This document shows, one piece after another, positions 16,605-25,568 of a stretch of 64,000 nt of DNA. Under the pieces are notes generated by a model. The model did not search any database. It was given only the letters and a program-made list of their open reading frames with translations, and was not told the DNA's origin. This DNA is from Flagellimonas meridianipacifica (GTDB lineage Bacteria > Bacteroidota > Bacteroidia > Flavobacteriales > Flavobacteriaceae). A program made the position numbers and the translations under genes. The stretch lies in contig NZ_PVYX01000001.1 of the NCBI RefSeq assembly GCF_003001695.1, positions 124,001-188,000 of the forward strand. Reading direction: 5' to 3'. Numbering within the stretch: the stretch's first letter is position 1; the number at the start of each line of letters is the position of its first letter.

Positions 16605-18839
16605 ATGCGGAATTTCTTGTTATCGGCCTCTGCGGTCCTGTTGGTAGCGCATAATAGCGTTTCCCAAGAAAATGAAATGGAAAAGGATTCGACCACAACT
16701 GGAATCGAGATGCTTAATGAGGTGGTAGTCAATGGAAATGCAATACTGGGGAGCGAATTCGAAGCAAGGAACAGGACGGGATCGGCTCAATTTATTTCAG
16801 AAAAGGAATTGAAAAGATTTGGTTACACCGATATCAACAGAACGTTGAAACGAGTTCCCGGGGTCAACATATATGAGGAGGATGGATTTGGTCTACGACC
16901 TAATATCAGCCTAAGGGGCACTTCACCCGAAAGGAGCGCAAAAATCAACCTTATGGAAGATGGGGTCCTAATTGCCCCTGCCCCCTACAGCGCACCTGCG
17001 GCGTACTACTTTCCCACTCTTGGCAGAATGCAGGCCTTGGAAATTCTAAAGGGAAGCAGTCAGATCCAATACGGCCCAAATACGACGGGTGGGGCGATCA
17101 ATATGATCTCGGCACGGATTCCCGATCAATTTGGCGGTCAGGTTTCCCTATCCGCTGGCAATTACAACTCAAGGAACACCCAAGTTGTCATCGGAAATGA
17201 TTTTGGGAATTTTGGATTTGTAAGTGAGTACTACAATTACAATTCCGATGGTTTCAAAAATCTGGACGGGGGCGGTAATACAGGTTTTGACAAATCTGAC
17301 TACTTGGCAAAATTCCGAATAAATACAAATGAAGATGCCAGAATCTACCAAGCACTTGTATTCAAAATCCAATTTTCCGAGGAACGGGCCAACGAAACCT
17401 ATTTGGGCTTGACCGATGCTGATTTTGACCTTGACCCGTATCGAAGATATCGGGCCTCTTCCGAGGACGTCATGGATTCAGAGCACCAGCAGTACCAATT
17501 CACGCATTTTCTTAAATTTTCTCCGGTATTCAGTATCAATACCACTGGATACGTGAACAAATTTAAACGTAATTGGTATAAATTGGACGACGTCAACCTG
17601 GGGCAGCGCGTTGGAATAAGCACGGTGCTCTCAGACCCTACCACATATAACATGGAATACGCTGCACTGCTGGGAAATACGGATACGGCGGCCGACGTGT
17701 TTGGAATTAAGGCCAATAACAGAGCATACCTTTCTAGGGGCATACAGTCCATTGCCAAGCTGCGCTGGGGAACGGATTGGGTCCAAAGCCTGGAGTTGGG
17801 GGTCAGGTACCACTCCGACGAGGAAGATAGATTCCAATGGGTGGACAGATATGCCTTCTCAAATAATAATCTCATACGCACAACAGTGGGGGCCAAGGGA
17901 GCCAATGCAAACAGAATCAACAATGCCAAAGCACTTTCGGCCCATGCGTTGTACAAACTAAATATCGGTAGGTTCACATTGACCCCGGGCCTACGATACG
18001 AGAACATTAAGATGGGGAGAATAGATTATGGGACCAACGACCCGACAAGATCGGGCACGGAGCTTTCAGAGCGATTCAACAGAGTGGATGTTTGGATCCC
18101 CGGAGTAGGGGCAAATTATACCTTTACCAATAGCCTGTCCGTTTTTGGCGGGGCACACAAAGGATTTTCTCCTCCCGGAACCGTCGACGGCCAGGATGCC
18201 GAAAAAAGCATCAATTACGAACTGGGAACCCGTTTTAACCATAAGGGAATTCGTGGCGAGGTAGTTCTGTTTTATAATGATTACCAAAATCTGTTGGGCA
18301 GCGATCTAGCCGCTAGTGGGGGCACCGGCAGTCTGGATCAGTTTAACGCGGGGGCTGTGAGGGTCAGTGGGGCGGAACTGTTGTTGGATTACAATCTCCT
18401 GAAGAATACTTCTGAAAAATTCAGGCTTCCGGTGTCCTTTACCTATACCTTGACGGATACGGAATTTCTAAGCTCCTTTGAAAGCGACAACGACATATTT
18501 GGATCGGTCACCGCAGGAGATGAAATACCCTACATAGCGAAAAACCAATTCAATCTGAATTTGGGACTGGAACATGAGAGATTTGTCCTTGATGTAGGGG
18601 CACGTTACACGGATGCTTTCAGAACCCGAGCTGGAACTGGCACTATTGCACCAAATCTAAGGGTGGAATCGAATTTTGTAATCGATATGACGGCAAAATA
18701 TTTTTACAACAAACATTTTGTGTTTTCCGCCAATATCATAAACCTGTTGGATGAAGTTTACGCGGTATCAAGGGTTCCTGCCGGTTTAAGGCCTGGACAT
18801 CCCTTTGGGGTCAATTTTTCAATGGCCTATGGGTTTTGA
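16605..18839 (+). CDS. FecA-like TonB-dependent receptor
   Basis: 744 residues: signal peptide 1-21, a TonB-box-like LNEVVVNG near 37, plug domain about 50-165 (NISLRGTSPERS, LEILKGSSQIQYGPNTTGGAINMI), then a 22-strand-type barrel ending in MAYGF. The plug pattern is that of the ferric-dicitrate receptor group. There is no N-terminal STN signalling domain, so it is unlikely to talk to the nearby FecR. It is divergent from the copper island with a 191-base gap; transport of a metal chelate is likely, identity unknown. Confidence 0.88.
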   Translation: MRNFLLSASAVLLVAHNSVSQENEMEKDSTTTGIEMLNEVVVNGNAILGSEFEARNRTGSAQFISEKELKRFGYTDINRTLKRVPGVNIYEEDGFGLRPNISLRGTSPERSAKINLMEDGVLIAPAPYSAPAAYYFPTLGRMQALEILKGSSQIQYGPNTTGGAINMISARIPDQFGGQVSLSAGNYNSRNTQVVIGNDFGNFGFVSEYYNYNSDGFKNLDGGGNTGFDKSDYLAKFRINTNEDARIYQALVFKIQFSEERANETYLGLTDADFDLDPYRRYRASSEDVMDSEHQQYQFTHFLKFSPVFSINTTGYVNKFKRNWYKLDDVNLGQRVGISTVLSDPTTYNMEYAALLGNTDTAADVFGIKANNRAYLSRGIQSIAKLRWGTDWVQSLELGVRYHSDEEDRFQWVDRYAFSNNNLIRTTVGAKGANANRINNAKALSAHALYKLNIGRFTLTPGLRYENIKMGRIDYGTNDPTRSGTELSERFNRVDVWIPGVGANYTFTNSLSVFGGAHKGFSPPGTVDGQDAEKSINYELGTRFNHKGIRGEVVLFYNDYQNLLGSDLAASGGTGSLDQFNAGAVRVSGAELLLDYNLLKNTSEKFRLPVSFTYTLTDTEFLSSFESDNDIFGSVTAGDEIPYIAKNQFNLNLGLEHERFVLDVGARYTDAFRTRAGTGTIAPNLRVESNFVIDMTAKYFYNKHFVFSANIINLLDEVYAVSRVPAGLRPGHPFGVNFSMAYGF

Positions 18840-18893
18840 CATATGGGAAGTTGTTGAACCGGGATATGGGACCAGTCGATGGTTTCCAGCAGC

Positions 18894-19493
18894 TTAGTAC
18901 AAACGTCTGACGGCCAAAAATAGCACTTGGATTTTTTCATTTAACCTGTCCCTTAACGTCCTTAGAGCTTTGGTCAGATGCCCCTCCACAGTTTTTACGG
19001 AGATGCCCAAGTGTCCGGCAATTTCTATGTTGGTCAGACCTTCCATCTTGCTCAACCTAAATATTTGGCCACACCTATTGGGAAGTAGGTCAATCTCATT
19101 TTCCACCATTCTTATTTTTCGCTGTATTTCTTCCTGTTGGGCTTTTGAAACAACATCGTCCAAAGTATCGGCGAATGCTTTTTCCAGTAAATGGGTTTCT
19201 TTCTTGTATTTTTTTATATGGTCCAAGAACCCGTTGCGAACTGTTTTGTACAACCACCCTTTAATCAACACACCTTCCTTTAAATTCTTCCTTTTATTCC
19301 ATAATTTAAAGAATGATTCTTGCGTCAGGTCCTTTGCCAAGGATTCGTTACGGCATAAACTTTGGGCGTAGCCGATAACCTGATCATAATAGCATTCTAT
19401 AATAATTTCAAAGCCTTTATCATCTATGGCAGAAGCTGTTACCGTTTCGAAATTCCCATTTTGCAACACAAAATCCATAGGCAATTTTAACAA
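18894..19493 (-). CDS. ECF sigma factor, Bacteroidota FecI-like group (unit 1)
   Basis: 199 residues. Sigma region 2 at about 27-95 (YYDQVIGYAQSL, AKDLTQESFFKLW) and region 4 at about 130-188 (LPNRCGQIFRLSKMEGLTNIEIA, ISVKTVEGHLTKAL). The divergent gene is FecR, and the SusC receptor after it has an STN domain, the standard three-part surface signalling chain. Release of this factor should raise expression of the 19.6-25.5 kb genes. An alternative start is Met6. A dyad lies 17 bases upstream of the start. Confidence 0.93.
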   Translation of the reverse strand: MLKLPMDFVLQNGNFETVTASAIDDKGFEIIIECYYDQVIGYAQSLCRNESLAKDLTQESFFKLWNKRKNLKEGVLIKGWLYKTVRNGFLDHIKKYKKETHLLEKAFADTLDDVVSKAQQEEIQRKIRMVENEIDLLPNRCGQIFRLSKMEGLTNIEIAGHLGISVKTVEGHLTKALRTLRDRLNEKIQVLFLAVRRLY

Positions 19494-19509
19494 AAAAAAA
19501 TATCATTGA

Positions 19510-19530
19510 CGTTTTTTATCGTAAAAAACG
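19510..19530. promoter_or_regulatory. perfect inverted repeat between sigma and fecR genes
   Basis: Arms CGTTTTTTA and TAAAAAACG flank a three-base centre, a 9-base perfect dyad. It lies in the 98-base divergent space, close to the sigma gene start. Its symmetry suits a dimeric regulator; no U-run follows as a terminator would need, and the other sigma/fecR space (28695-28811) lacks the same motif. Confidence 0.4.
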
Positions 19531-19591
19531 AGGGTTTTATGGTATTCAGTCGTTTAAGGGATATCTATTGATTTTTCTTTAAAATATACAG

Positions 19592-20758
19592 ATGAAAAAT
19601 AGGGATATAAAAATTATCATCCATAAGTTTTTAAACTATTCGGCCACGGAAAAGGAGATAGGGTTGTTAATTGATTGGGCCAAAGAAAATAGATTGGCCT
19701 TTCGCCAAGAAGTAGAACTTCACCATGTAATAACGGGGGCAACGAAAAAAGAAAAGGCGGAACATTTGAAAGAAGAACTTTTGAAGAACTTCCATCAAGT
19801 AAACGCGGTTAAAATACGACGTGGGAAGAACCGATTGTTCAAATACGCGGCCATCTTTGTCGGTCTCATTACGTTTGGCATGTATTCCTATTATACTTTT
19901 ATCGATTCAAAAACGACTATCCCTACACAAGAAGTAACGATTACTTTGGAAGATGGTTCCACAAGGGAAGCCTTGAATGAAGAAAATTCTGGTATAGTTT
20001 CTAAATCAAACACTTACATCGTAGAACAAAAAGGCACTAAAATTTCCTACAAAAAACTGGCTTCCAATCAAAACAGTGAGGGTCCCCTGATATATAATAC
20101 GTTGGAGGTGCCCTATGGGAAAAAGTTTCAGGTAACACTGTCCGATGGAACGGATATTTATTTGAATTCCGGATCTTCCTTGACCTACCCGGTGGTCTTT
20201 AATGATGGAGGACCCAGAAATGTAGCATTACGGGGCGAGGCATATTTTACCGTTACCTCAGACTCGCTAAGACCATTTTCGGTAAGCACAGGACATCTGG
20301 AAGCCAACGTTTTGGGAACTGAATTTAACGTTTCAAATTATGCCGACGACAGCCATGTGAAAATCGTATTGGTGGAGGGAAGCCTTTCTGTCGATCAAAG
20401 GGACGTTTCGGATGGCAAGGCGGTGTTAATGGAACCCAATCAATTGGTTTCATACTCCAATTCCAATAAGAAGCTGTTCCTGGAGAATGTCGACATCAGT
20501 AGCTATGTCTCATGGAAAGAGGGCGTATTGCTGTTCAAAAACGAAGATTTCCAGAACATTATTAAGAAACTTGAAAGACATTATGACGTCCTAATTGAGC
20601 TCAAGGATTTAGGAGTGGGCAAGGAAACGTATACCGGCAGGTTCAAAACGGAAACTATAGAGGAAGTTTTAGGTGCATTTCAAAGGATTAAGCACTTTGA
20701 CTTCACTATCACTAAAGAGAAGATAACAATAACCCTAAAAAATAAGCCTATGAACTGA
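19592..20758 (+). CDS. FecR-family anti-sigma factor (unit 1)
   Basis: 388 residues: a cytoplasmic N-terminal helical segment (about 1-75) that holds the sigma factor, one membrane helix at about 84-104, a FecR beta domain at about 165-265 (VPYGKKFQVTLSDGTDIYLNSGSSLTYP) and a C-terminal DUF4974-type domain (FQNIIKKLERHYDVLIEL). It senses the STN domain of the cognate SusC in the periplasm. The start follows the divergent sigma gene by 98 bases. Confidence 0.92.
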   Translation: MKNRDIKIIIHKFLNYSATEKEIGLLIDWAKENRLAFRQEVELHHVITGATKKEKAEHLKEELLKNFHQVNAVKIRRGKNRLFKYAAIFVGLITFGMYSYYTFIDSKTTIPTQEVTITLEDGSTREALNEENSGIVSKSNTYIVEQKGTKISYKKLASNQNSEGPLIYNTLEVPYGKKFQVTLSDGTDIYLNSGSSLTYPVVFNDGGPRNVALRGEAYFTVTSDSLRPFSVSTGHLEANVLGTEFNVSNYADDSHVKIVLVEGSLSVDQRDVSDGKAVLMEPNQLVSYSNSNKKLFLENVDISSYVSWKEGVLLFKNEDFQNIIKKLERHYDVLIELKDLGVGKETYTGRFKTETIEEVLGAFQRIKHFDFTITKEKITITLKNKPMN

Positions 20759-20765
20759 ATAAACC

Positions 20766-20843
20766 AAAAAAAGAATCAGGGATTGCGCTAACAACCCCAT
20801 GATTCCAAACAAAGTTAAAAAACTGATTGACCAATTTTTAAAC
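20766..20843 (-). ncRNA. candidate antisense sRNA between fecR and susC (unit 1)
   Basis: On the minus strand a -7 box TACTTTTG, matching the Bacteroidota consensus TAnnTTTG, covers 20849-20856 over the susC start codon. About 80 bases on there is a stem at 20773-20805 (outer arms GAATCA and TGATTC, inner pairs GGG/CCC and TTG/CAA, loop TTAGCG) followed by seven T (20772-20766). That is a complete intrinsic terminator on the strand opposite susC. The same arrangement and a near-identical loop recur at 30056-30129. This matches the location of DonS-type antisense RNAs of Bacteroides. The -33 element is not convincing. Confidence 0.5.
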
Positions 20844-20855
20844 TATCTCAAAAGT

Positions 20856-23800
20856 ATGAAAAACGCACTATGTAAAAACTATTTTACGACCAAAATAGAC
20901 CTGAAAATGAAGATTACCGCGCTGTTTTTGTTTATTGCATTGTTCCAATTACATGCAAACGACGCGTATTCGCAAAAATCCAAAATTTCAATCAATATGG
21001 AGAATGCCACAATTGGGTCCATATTTGATGAAATTGAGAAAAATACGGACTATAATATCCTGTACAAGACTTCAGTTTTGGACATTGACAAAAGGATTAC
21101 GGTCAAAGCGGACAAGGTGAAAATCGATACACTTATGGACTTGATTCTTAGGGACACCAAAGTGTCATTTGAAGTCAGGCGAAAGCTAATCGTATTAGTT
21201 GAAATCAATGAGAAACCCTTGTCGGATCCATCGCCCTTACCTCCGCGGAGCACACACATTTCGCAACAAACTGTTACCGTTACAGGTTTAGTTACCGACC
21301 AGGGAAACGTTCCGTTAGGCGGGGTGAGTGTCGTCGTTAAGGGTACTACCAAAGGTGTTTCCACCAACTTTGACGGAGAGTATGAGATTGAAGCTTCCGA
21401 GGGGGATATACTTGTGTTCTCCTATATCGGTTTTGCCAAACATGAAGTGGAAGTGACGCAACAAACGGCCATTAACGTAATCATGAAGCCCGATATGATG
21501 GATTTGAACGAGGTGGTGGTCACAGCGACCGGTGTACGCCGTAAGGTGGAAATGGGAAACTCAATTGCCAATCTCAATGTGAGCGATGACGTGAAGCAAA
21601 GACCTATCGGCAATGTTTCCGATTTGCTCCAAGGCCAGGCCAGTGGTGTCCAAATTAGTAGCAGTGGGGGTTCTGCGGGCATGGGTTCGCGAATCAGAAT
21701 CAGGGGATCCAATAGTGCATCATTATCCAATGAGCCGGTAATCTATATAGATGGCGTTTTGATAAACAATGAGGCAAATTCAATTTCGTTCGAGACCGGA
21801 GGGCAGTCCCCGTCACGTTTGAACGATATCAATCCGGAAGATATCGAATCGATAGAAATTATAAAAGGCCCTTCTGCGGCAACACTCTATGGGTCCATTG
21901 CTGCCAATGGCGTCATAAGAATCACTACGAAAAAGGGGAAACAGGGAGAGCCAAGATGGTCCGCATTTCTAGAAAGCGGCTTGGTTGAAGATGTAATCAC
22001 GTACCCTAGAAACTACCAAGCACTTGACGCTGATGGAAATCCAGGCTTCAATTTTGAGGCAGCGGAAGGCACCTTTGTACCCAGTGTGATCAACTCCTTC
22101 CAACCTTTGAACGACCCTCGCACCTCGCCGTTTCGCACAGGGCAGTCTTATGGTGCCGGGCTTAGCGTTTCAGGAGGGTCGGAAGCACTCTCCTATTTCC
22201 TTTCAGGAAACATAACCGATTCCGAAGGCGTACTTCCCGTAAATAATATACAACGAACCAATTTCAGGGGGAATTTTGGGGCAAAGATTACAGAGAGTCT
22301 AAAGGTCAATTTGAGCACAGGCTATACGAACAGCGACCTTGAACTTCCCTTGAACGATAATTTCGCATTGGGTCTGATGGGGCAGGGCCTGAACGGTACA
22401 CCATCAATTGATATCAACAATGGTTGGGGAGAGTTCACCCCAGAGGAACTATTTACTATTGATACCCGCCAAAGAATAAATCGCTTTACCACAGGACTTG
22501 AAACGCTTTGGCAACCGAATGAAAAACTAAATATCAGGATTGCAGGTGGGCTTGATTTCACATCGCGGTGGGACAGCCAGTTCTTTCCTACGGGTGAAGC
22601 ACCTGATTTTCTAAATTACGATGAAGGGGCCCGGTTCTCAAACAGGTTCAATGATTTTGTCTATACCTTAGATGCCGTAGGCTCATTCAAAACCGATCTA
22701 AATGAAAACATAAACTCTCGTACCTCTCTTGGGTTCCAATATTTGCAGAATCTTTCGCAGGGTACTTTTGCAACGGGCTTACAATTGGTAGCTGGAAGCA
22801 ATTCGATTGCCGGCGCCGCAGTTACCCAAAGCAATGAACAGACTATCGAATCACGTACAGTCGGGGTGTTTTTGGAAGAACAGGTAAGTTTTAAGGACAA
22901 GTTATTTGTCACAGGAGCCGTAAGGGCCGATCGAGGTAGCTCTTTTGGGGCTTCATTCAGTTCCATTTTTTATCCCAAAGTAAGTGCTTCCTGGCTAATA
23001 TCGGAAGAAGATTTCTTCAACAACTCAGAAAAATTCGGCATCAGCTCACTGCGGCTCAGGGGTGCTTGGGGTGCATCAGGGGTGCAACCAGGGACCAATG
23101 ACGCCCTAAGATTTTTCAATCCCATTGCCGCTACATTGGATGGCCAGAGCGTCACGGGAGTTACGATAGGTAGTGTGGGCAATGAAGATTTAAGTCCTGA
23201 GGCATCCACGGAACTTGAATTGGGCTTTGACGCCAAGTTGCTGTCCAATCGGGTAGGTCTAGAAATGACCTATTTCTATAAAAAAACACGTGATGCTTTA
23301 ATATTCCGGCAATTACCATTATCCCTTGGAGTAGGCGAAGGTCGTTTTGAAAATTTGGGGTCTGTCAAAAACTCAGGGCTTGAAATAGCGCTCAACACCA
23401 GGATCATTGAGACGGATAAGTTTTTCCTAGGATTGGATATCGTGAGCTCATTCATTGACAATGAGCTGGTTGAACTGGGTGAAGGGATAGAACCGGTCAT
23501 ATTTGGCCAGCAACGCCATGTCGAAGGTTTTCCGCTCGGTGGCTATTGGGATGAAACGTATACCTTCAGCGATGCCAATGGTGACGGTTTCATTGGGCAG
23601 GATGAGATACAGGTAGGTGAAGTGGCCTATTTGGGCACCCCTTTCGCGACTACCGATATTTCCTTCACACCGGTACTAAGCTTTTTTGAAAATCAATTTG
23701 TAATAAAAGGGCTATTAAACTATCGGGGCGGGCAAAAGCTCTACAATAACACTGGTGCCTGGAGAAACGGGAACAGTAATAACCGTGAACTGAACGACCC

Positions 23801-24119
23801 AAATGCATCATTGTTCGATCAGGCGAGGGCCGTGGCCTCAAAATTTTTGGGTACCAATGCGGGGTATATCGAGGACGCCTCTTTTTGGAGACTTCGTGAA
23901 ATATCTTTGACATACAATACACCCAACAGTTTTTCAAACAAATTGGGTTTTGACCGAATCAGCCTGACACTTTCTGGGCAAAACTTAGGTGTTTGGACCG
24001 ATTATACCGGGCTAGACCCTGAAATAAGTTCTGAAGGGCAGGCCAACTTTACCACAGAGGAGTTTCTTAGCCAACCCCCTGTACGTTCCTGGAAAGCCAG
24101 ACTAAACCTTTCGTTCTAA
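20856..24119 (+). CDS. SusC/RagA-type TonB-dependent receptor with STN domain (unit 1)
   Basis: About 1087 residues from ATG 20856; an upstream ATG at 20799 would add 19 residues that spoil the usual N-terminus. Signal region to about 40 (HANDAYSQ), STN domain about 45-115, carboxypeptidase-regulatory-like domain about 140-220 (PLGGVSVVVKGTTKG, TNFDGEYEI), TonB box LNEVVVTATG, plug (IRIRGSNS, SIEIIKGPSAATLYG), then barrel ending NLSF. A DANGDGFIGQDEI loop is typical of SusC. It imports a large or oligomeric ligand together with the next gene and signals to FecR. The substrate cannot be read from sequence. Confidence 0.92.
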   Translation: MKNALCKNYFTTKIDLKMKITALFLFIALFQLHANDAYSQKSKISINMENATIGSIFDEIEKNTDYNILYKTSVLDIDKRITVKADKVKIDTLMDLILRDTKVSFEVRRKLIVLVEINEKPLSDPSPLPPRSTHISQQTVTVTGLVTDQGNVPLGGVSVVVKGTTKGVSTNFDGEYEIEASEGDILVFSYIGFAKHEVEVTQQTAINVIMKPDMMDLNEVVVTATGVRRKVEMGNSIANLNVSDDVKQRPIGNVSDLLQGQASGVQISSSGGSAGMGSRIRIRGSNSASLSNEPVIYIDGVLINNEANSISFETGGQSPSRLNDINPEDIESIEIIKGPSAATLYGSIAANGVIRITTKKGKQGEPRWSAFLESGLVEDVITYPRNYQALDADGNPGFNFEAAEGTFVPSVINSFQPLNDPRTSPFRTGQSYGAGLSVSGGSEALSYFLSGNITDSEGVLPVNNIQRTNFRGNFGAKITESLKVNLSTGYTNSDLELPLNDNFALGLMGQGLNGTPSIDINNGWGEFTPEELFTIDTRQRINRFTTGLETLWQPNEKLNIRIAGGLDFTSRWDSQFFPTGEAPDFLNYDEGARFSNRFNDFVYTLDAVGSFKTDLNENINSRTSLGFQYLQNLSQGTFATGLQLVAGSNSIAGAAVTQSNEQTIESRTVGVFLEEQVSFKDKLFVTGAVRADRGSSFGASFSSIFYPKVSASWLISEEDFFNNSEKFGISSLRLRGAWGASGVQPGTNDALRFFNPIAATLDGQSVTGVTIGSVGNEDLSPEASTELELGFDAKLLSNRVGLEMTYFYKKTRDALIFRQLPLSLGVGEGRFENLGSVKNSGLEIALNTRIIETDKFFLGLDIVSSFIDNELVELGEGIEPVIFGQQRHVEGFPLGGYWDETYTFSDANGDGFIGQDEIQVGEVAYLGTPFATTDISFTPVLSFFENQFVIKGLLNYRGGQKLYNNTGAWRNGNSNNRELNDPNASLFDQARAVASKFLGTNAGYIEDASFWRLREISLTYNTPNSFSNKLGFDRISLTLSGQNLGVWTDYTGLDPEISSEGQANFTTEEFLSQPPVRSWKARLNLSF

Positions 24120-24135
24120 CTAAAATTAAAAGAAA

Positions 24136-25473
24136 ATGAAAAAGATGTTGAAAACAAAAAACAACCTAACCAATTTGTGCTTTAGTGCACTTGTACTAAT
24201 ATTCGTTACATTGTTGAGCATATCTTGCGATTCAATCGTAGAGGTGACCGATCCTGATATAGTTACTCCTGAGTCGCTTGACAATGAGGCTGGCTTACAG
24301 ACCCTCCGTGCAGGATCCTTGGGCGATCTTGCCGTTGCAATGAGCGGATCGGCCGCAGGCCATGGGGCAACTACGGGACTTATTGTTATGAGTGGACTTA
24401 TGGCTGATGAATATGATTACTCCGGTACCTTTCCCACCAGGCGAGAGGCTGATACCCGAAACCTTCAAGATATCAACTTTGATATGAACAGGATATATGG
24501 AAATCTTCATTTAGCCAGGTCCGGGGCCGAGACGACCATTGACCTTCTTGCCAATTTTGGAGGAGACCCTGAAATTGAAAGCGAAATGCAAAGTATAGTC
24601 GGCTTTTCCTATATTCTATTCGCAGAAACGTTCTGTGGCGGAATTTCTTTCAGTAAAGCTCCTGCTGATGGGGGTGACCTTATCTTCGGTGAACCATTGA
24701 GTAAACAAGAAATGTTCACGACAGCCATAGATTGGTTTGACCAAGCCATGACCAATGCAAGCGGTAACGACAAATTGGCCAACGTGGCCCGAGTCGGTAA
24801 GGCACGTGCATTATTGGGTCTTGGCCAGATTGATGATGCGGCTAACGAAGTGGCAACCGTACCTACGGAATTTGTTTACAACATAGAGCATTCAGACAAC
24901 AGCCGAAGACAAGAGAATGGAATTTACATCATGACCACTGTTCGACGTCAATTTTCCATTGCAGATGGTAAAGGTGGCAACGGCTTGATGTACAGATCTG
25001 CTATGGATCTCAGAGTACCTTGGGACGGTGGAACGGAGTTTGGTCAAGATGATATTACCCTCTATTACAACCAACTGAAATTCAACTCCTCCAGTGCACC
25101 AGTTGCCTTGGCCTCGGGAATAGAGGCACGGCTAATCGAAGCGGAGGCGGCTGCGAATGCCGATGACGCCGGCACCGTCCAAGATATTCACAACGGGCTT
25201 AGGGCTACAATGGGTCTATCAGATTTAGACCTTACAGGAATTAGCGGCGATGACCTATTGTTGGCCCACTTCGCAGAACGTGCCTTTTGGTTGTTCAGCA
25301 CTGCCCACCGGCAAGGGGATCTCAGAAGACTGGTCGATGTTCATGGAATGCCCGCGTCAGAAGTTTTTCCATGGGGAGATTATTTCAAGGGAGGGCAATA
25401 CAGTGCAAACCTTAAATTTCCCGTGCCACAATCCGAATCAAACAATCCCAATTATGTGGGTTGTTTGGATTAG
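24136..25473 (+). CDS. RagB/SusD-type surface lipoprotein (unit 1)
   Basis: 445 residues with lipobox LLSISC, TPR-like helical segments (MFTTAIDWFDQAM, VARVGKARALLGLGQIDDAANEV) and a C-terminal HRQGDLRRLVD segment typical of SusD proteins. SusD proteins form the lid over the SusC barrel. The gap to susC is 16 bases, and a strong terminator follows, closing the unit. Somewhat shorter than glycan-type SusD proteins (about 500-550), so the ligand may be small. Confidence 0.85.
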   Translation: MKKMLKTKNNLTNLCFSALVLIFVTLLSISCDSIVEVTDPDIVTPESLDNEAGLQTLRAGSLGDLAVAMSGSAAGHGATTGLIVMSGLMADEYDYSGTFPTRREADTRNLQDINFDMNRIYGNLHLARSGAETTIDLLANFGGDPEIESEMQSIVGFSYILFAETFCGGISFSKAPADGGDLIFGEPLSKQEMFTTAIDWFDQAMTNASGNDKLANVARVGKARALLGLGQIDDAANEVATVPTEFVYNIEHSDNSRRQENGIYIMTTVRRQFSIADGKGGNGLMYRSAMDLRVPWDGGTEFGQDDITLYYNQLKFNSSSAPVALASGIEARLIEAEAAANADDAGTVQDIHNGLRATMGLSDLDLTGISGDDLLLAHFAERAFWLFSTAHRQGDLRRLVDVHGMPASEVFPWGDYFKGGQYSANLKFPVPQSESNNPNYVGCLD

Positions 25474-25495
25474 CGACGTTTTGGATAATATCAAT

Positions 25496-25525
25496 AAAGA
25501 GGCCTTTAAAAAGGCCTCTTTTTAA
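25496..25525 (+). terminator. intrinsic terminator after susD (unit 1)
   Basis: Arms AAAGAGGCCTTT (25496-25507) and AAAGGCCTCTTT (25510-25521) pair perfectly and are followed by a T-rich tail. It separates the first SusCD unit from the fused membrane enzyme gene that starts at 25569. Confidence 0.85.
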
Positions 25526-25568
25526 TTTATTTTTATTACGTTCCAAGTAGGACCTGGCACATATTTTT

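Noticed and set aside
20799..20855. Longer N-terminus for the unit 1 SusC, whose KVKKLIDQFLNY resembles a FecR start
   Set aside because: The extra residues precede an otherwise normal SusC signal region, the start context at 20856 matches that at 30142, and the segment overlaps the antisense terminator hairpin.
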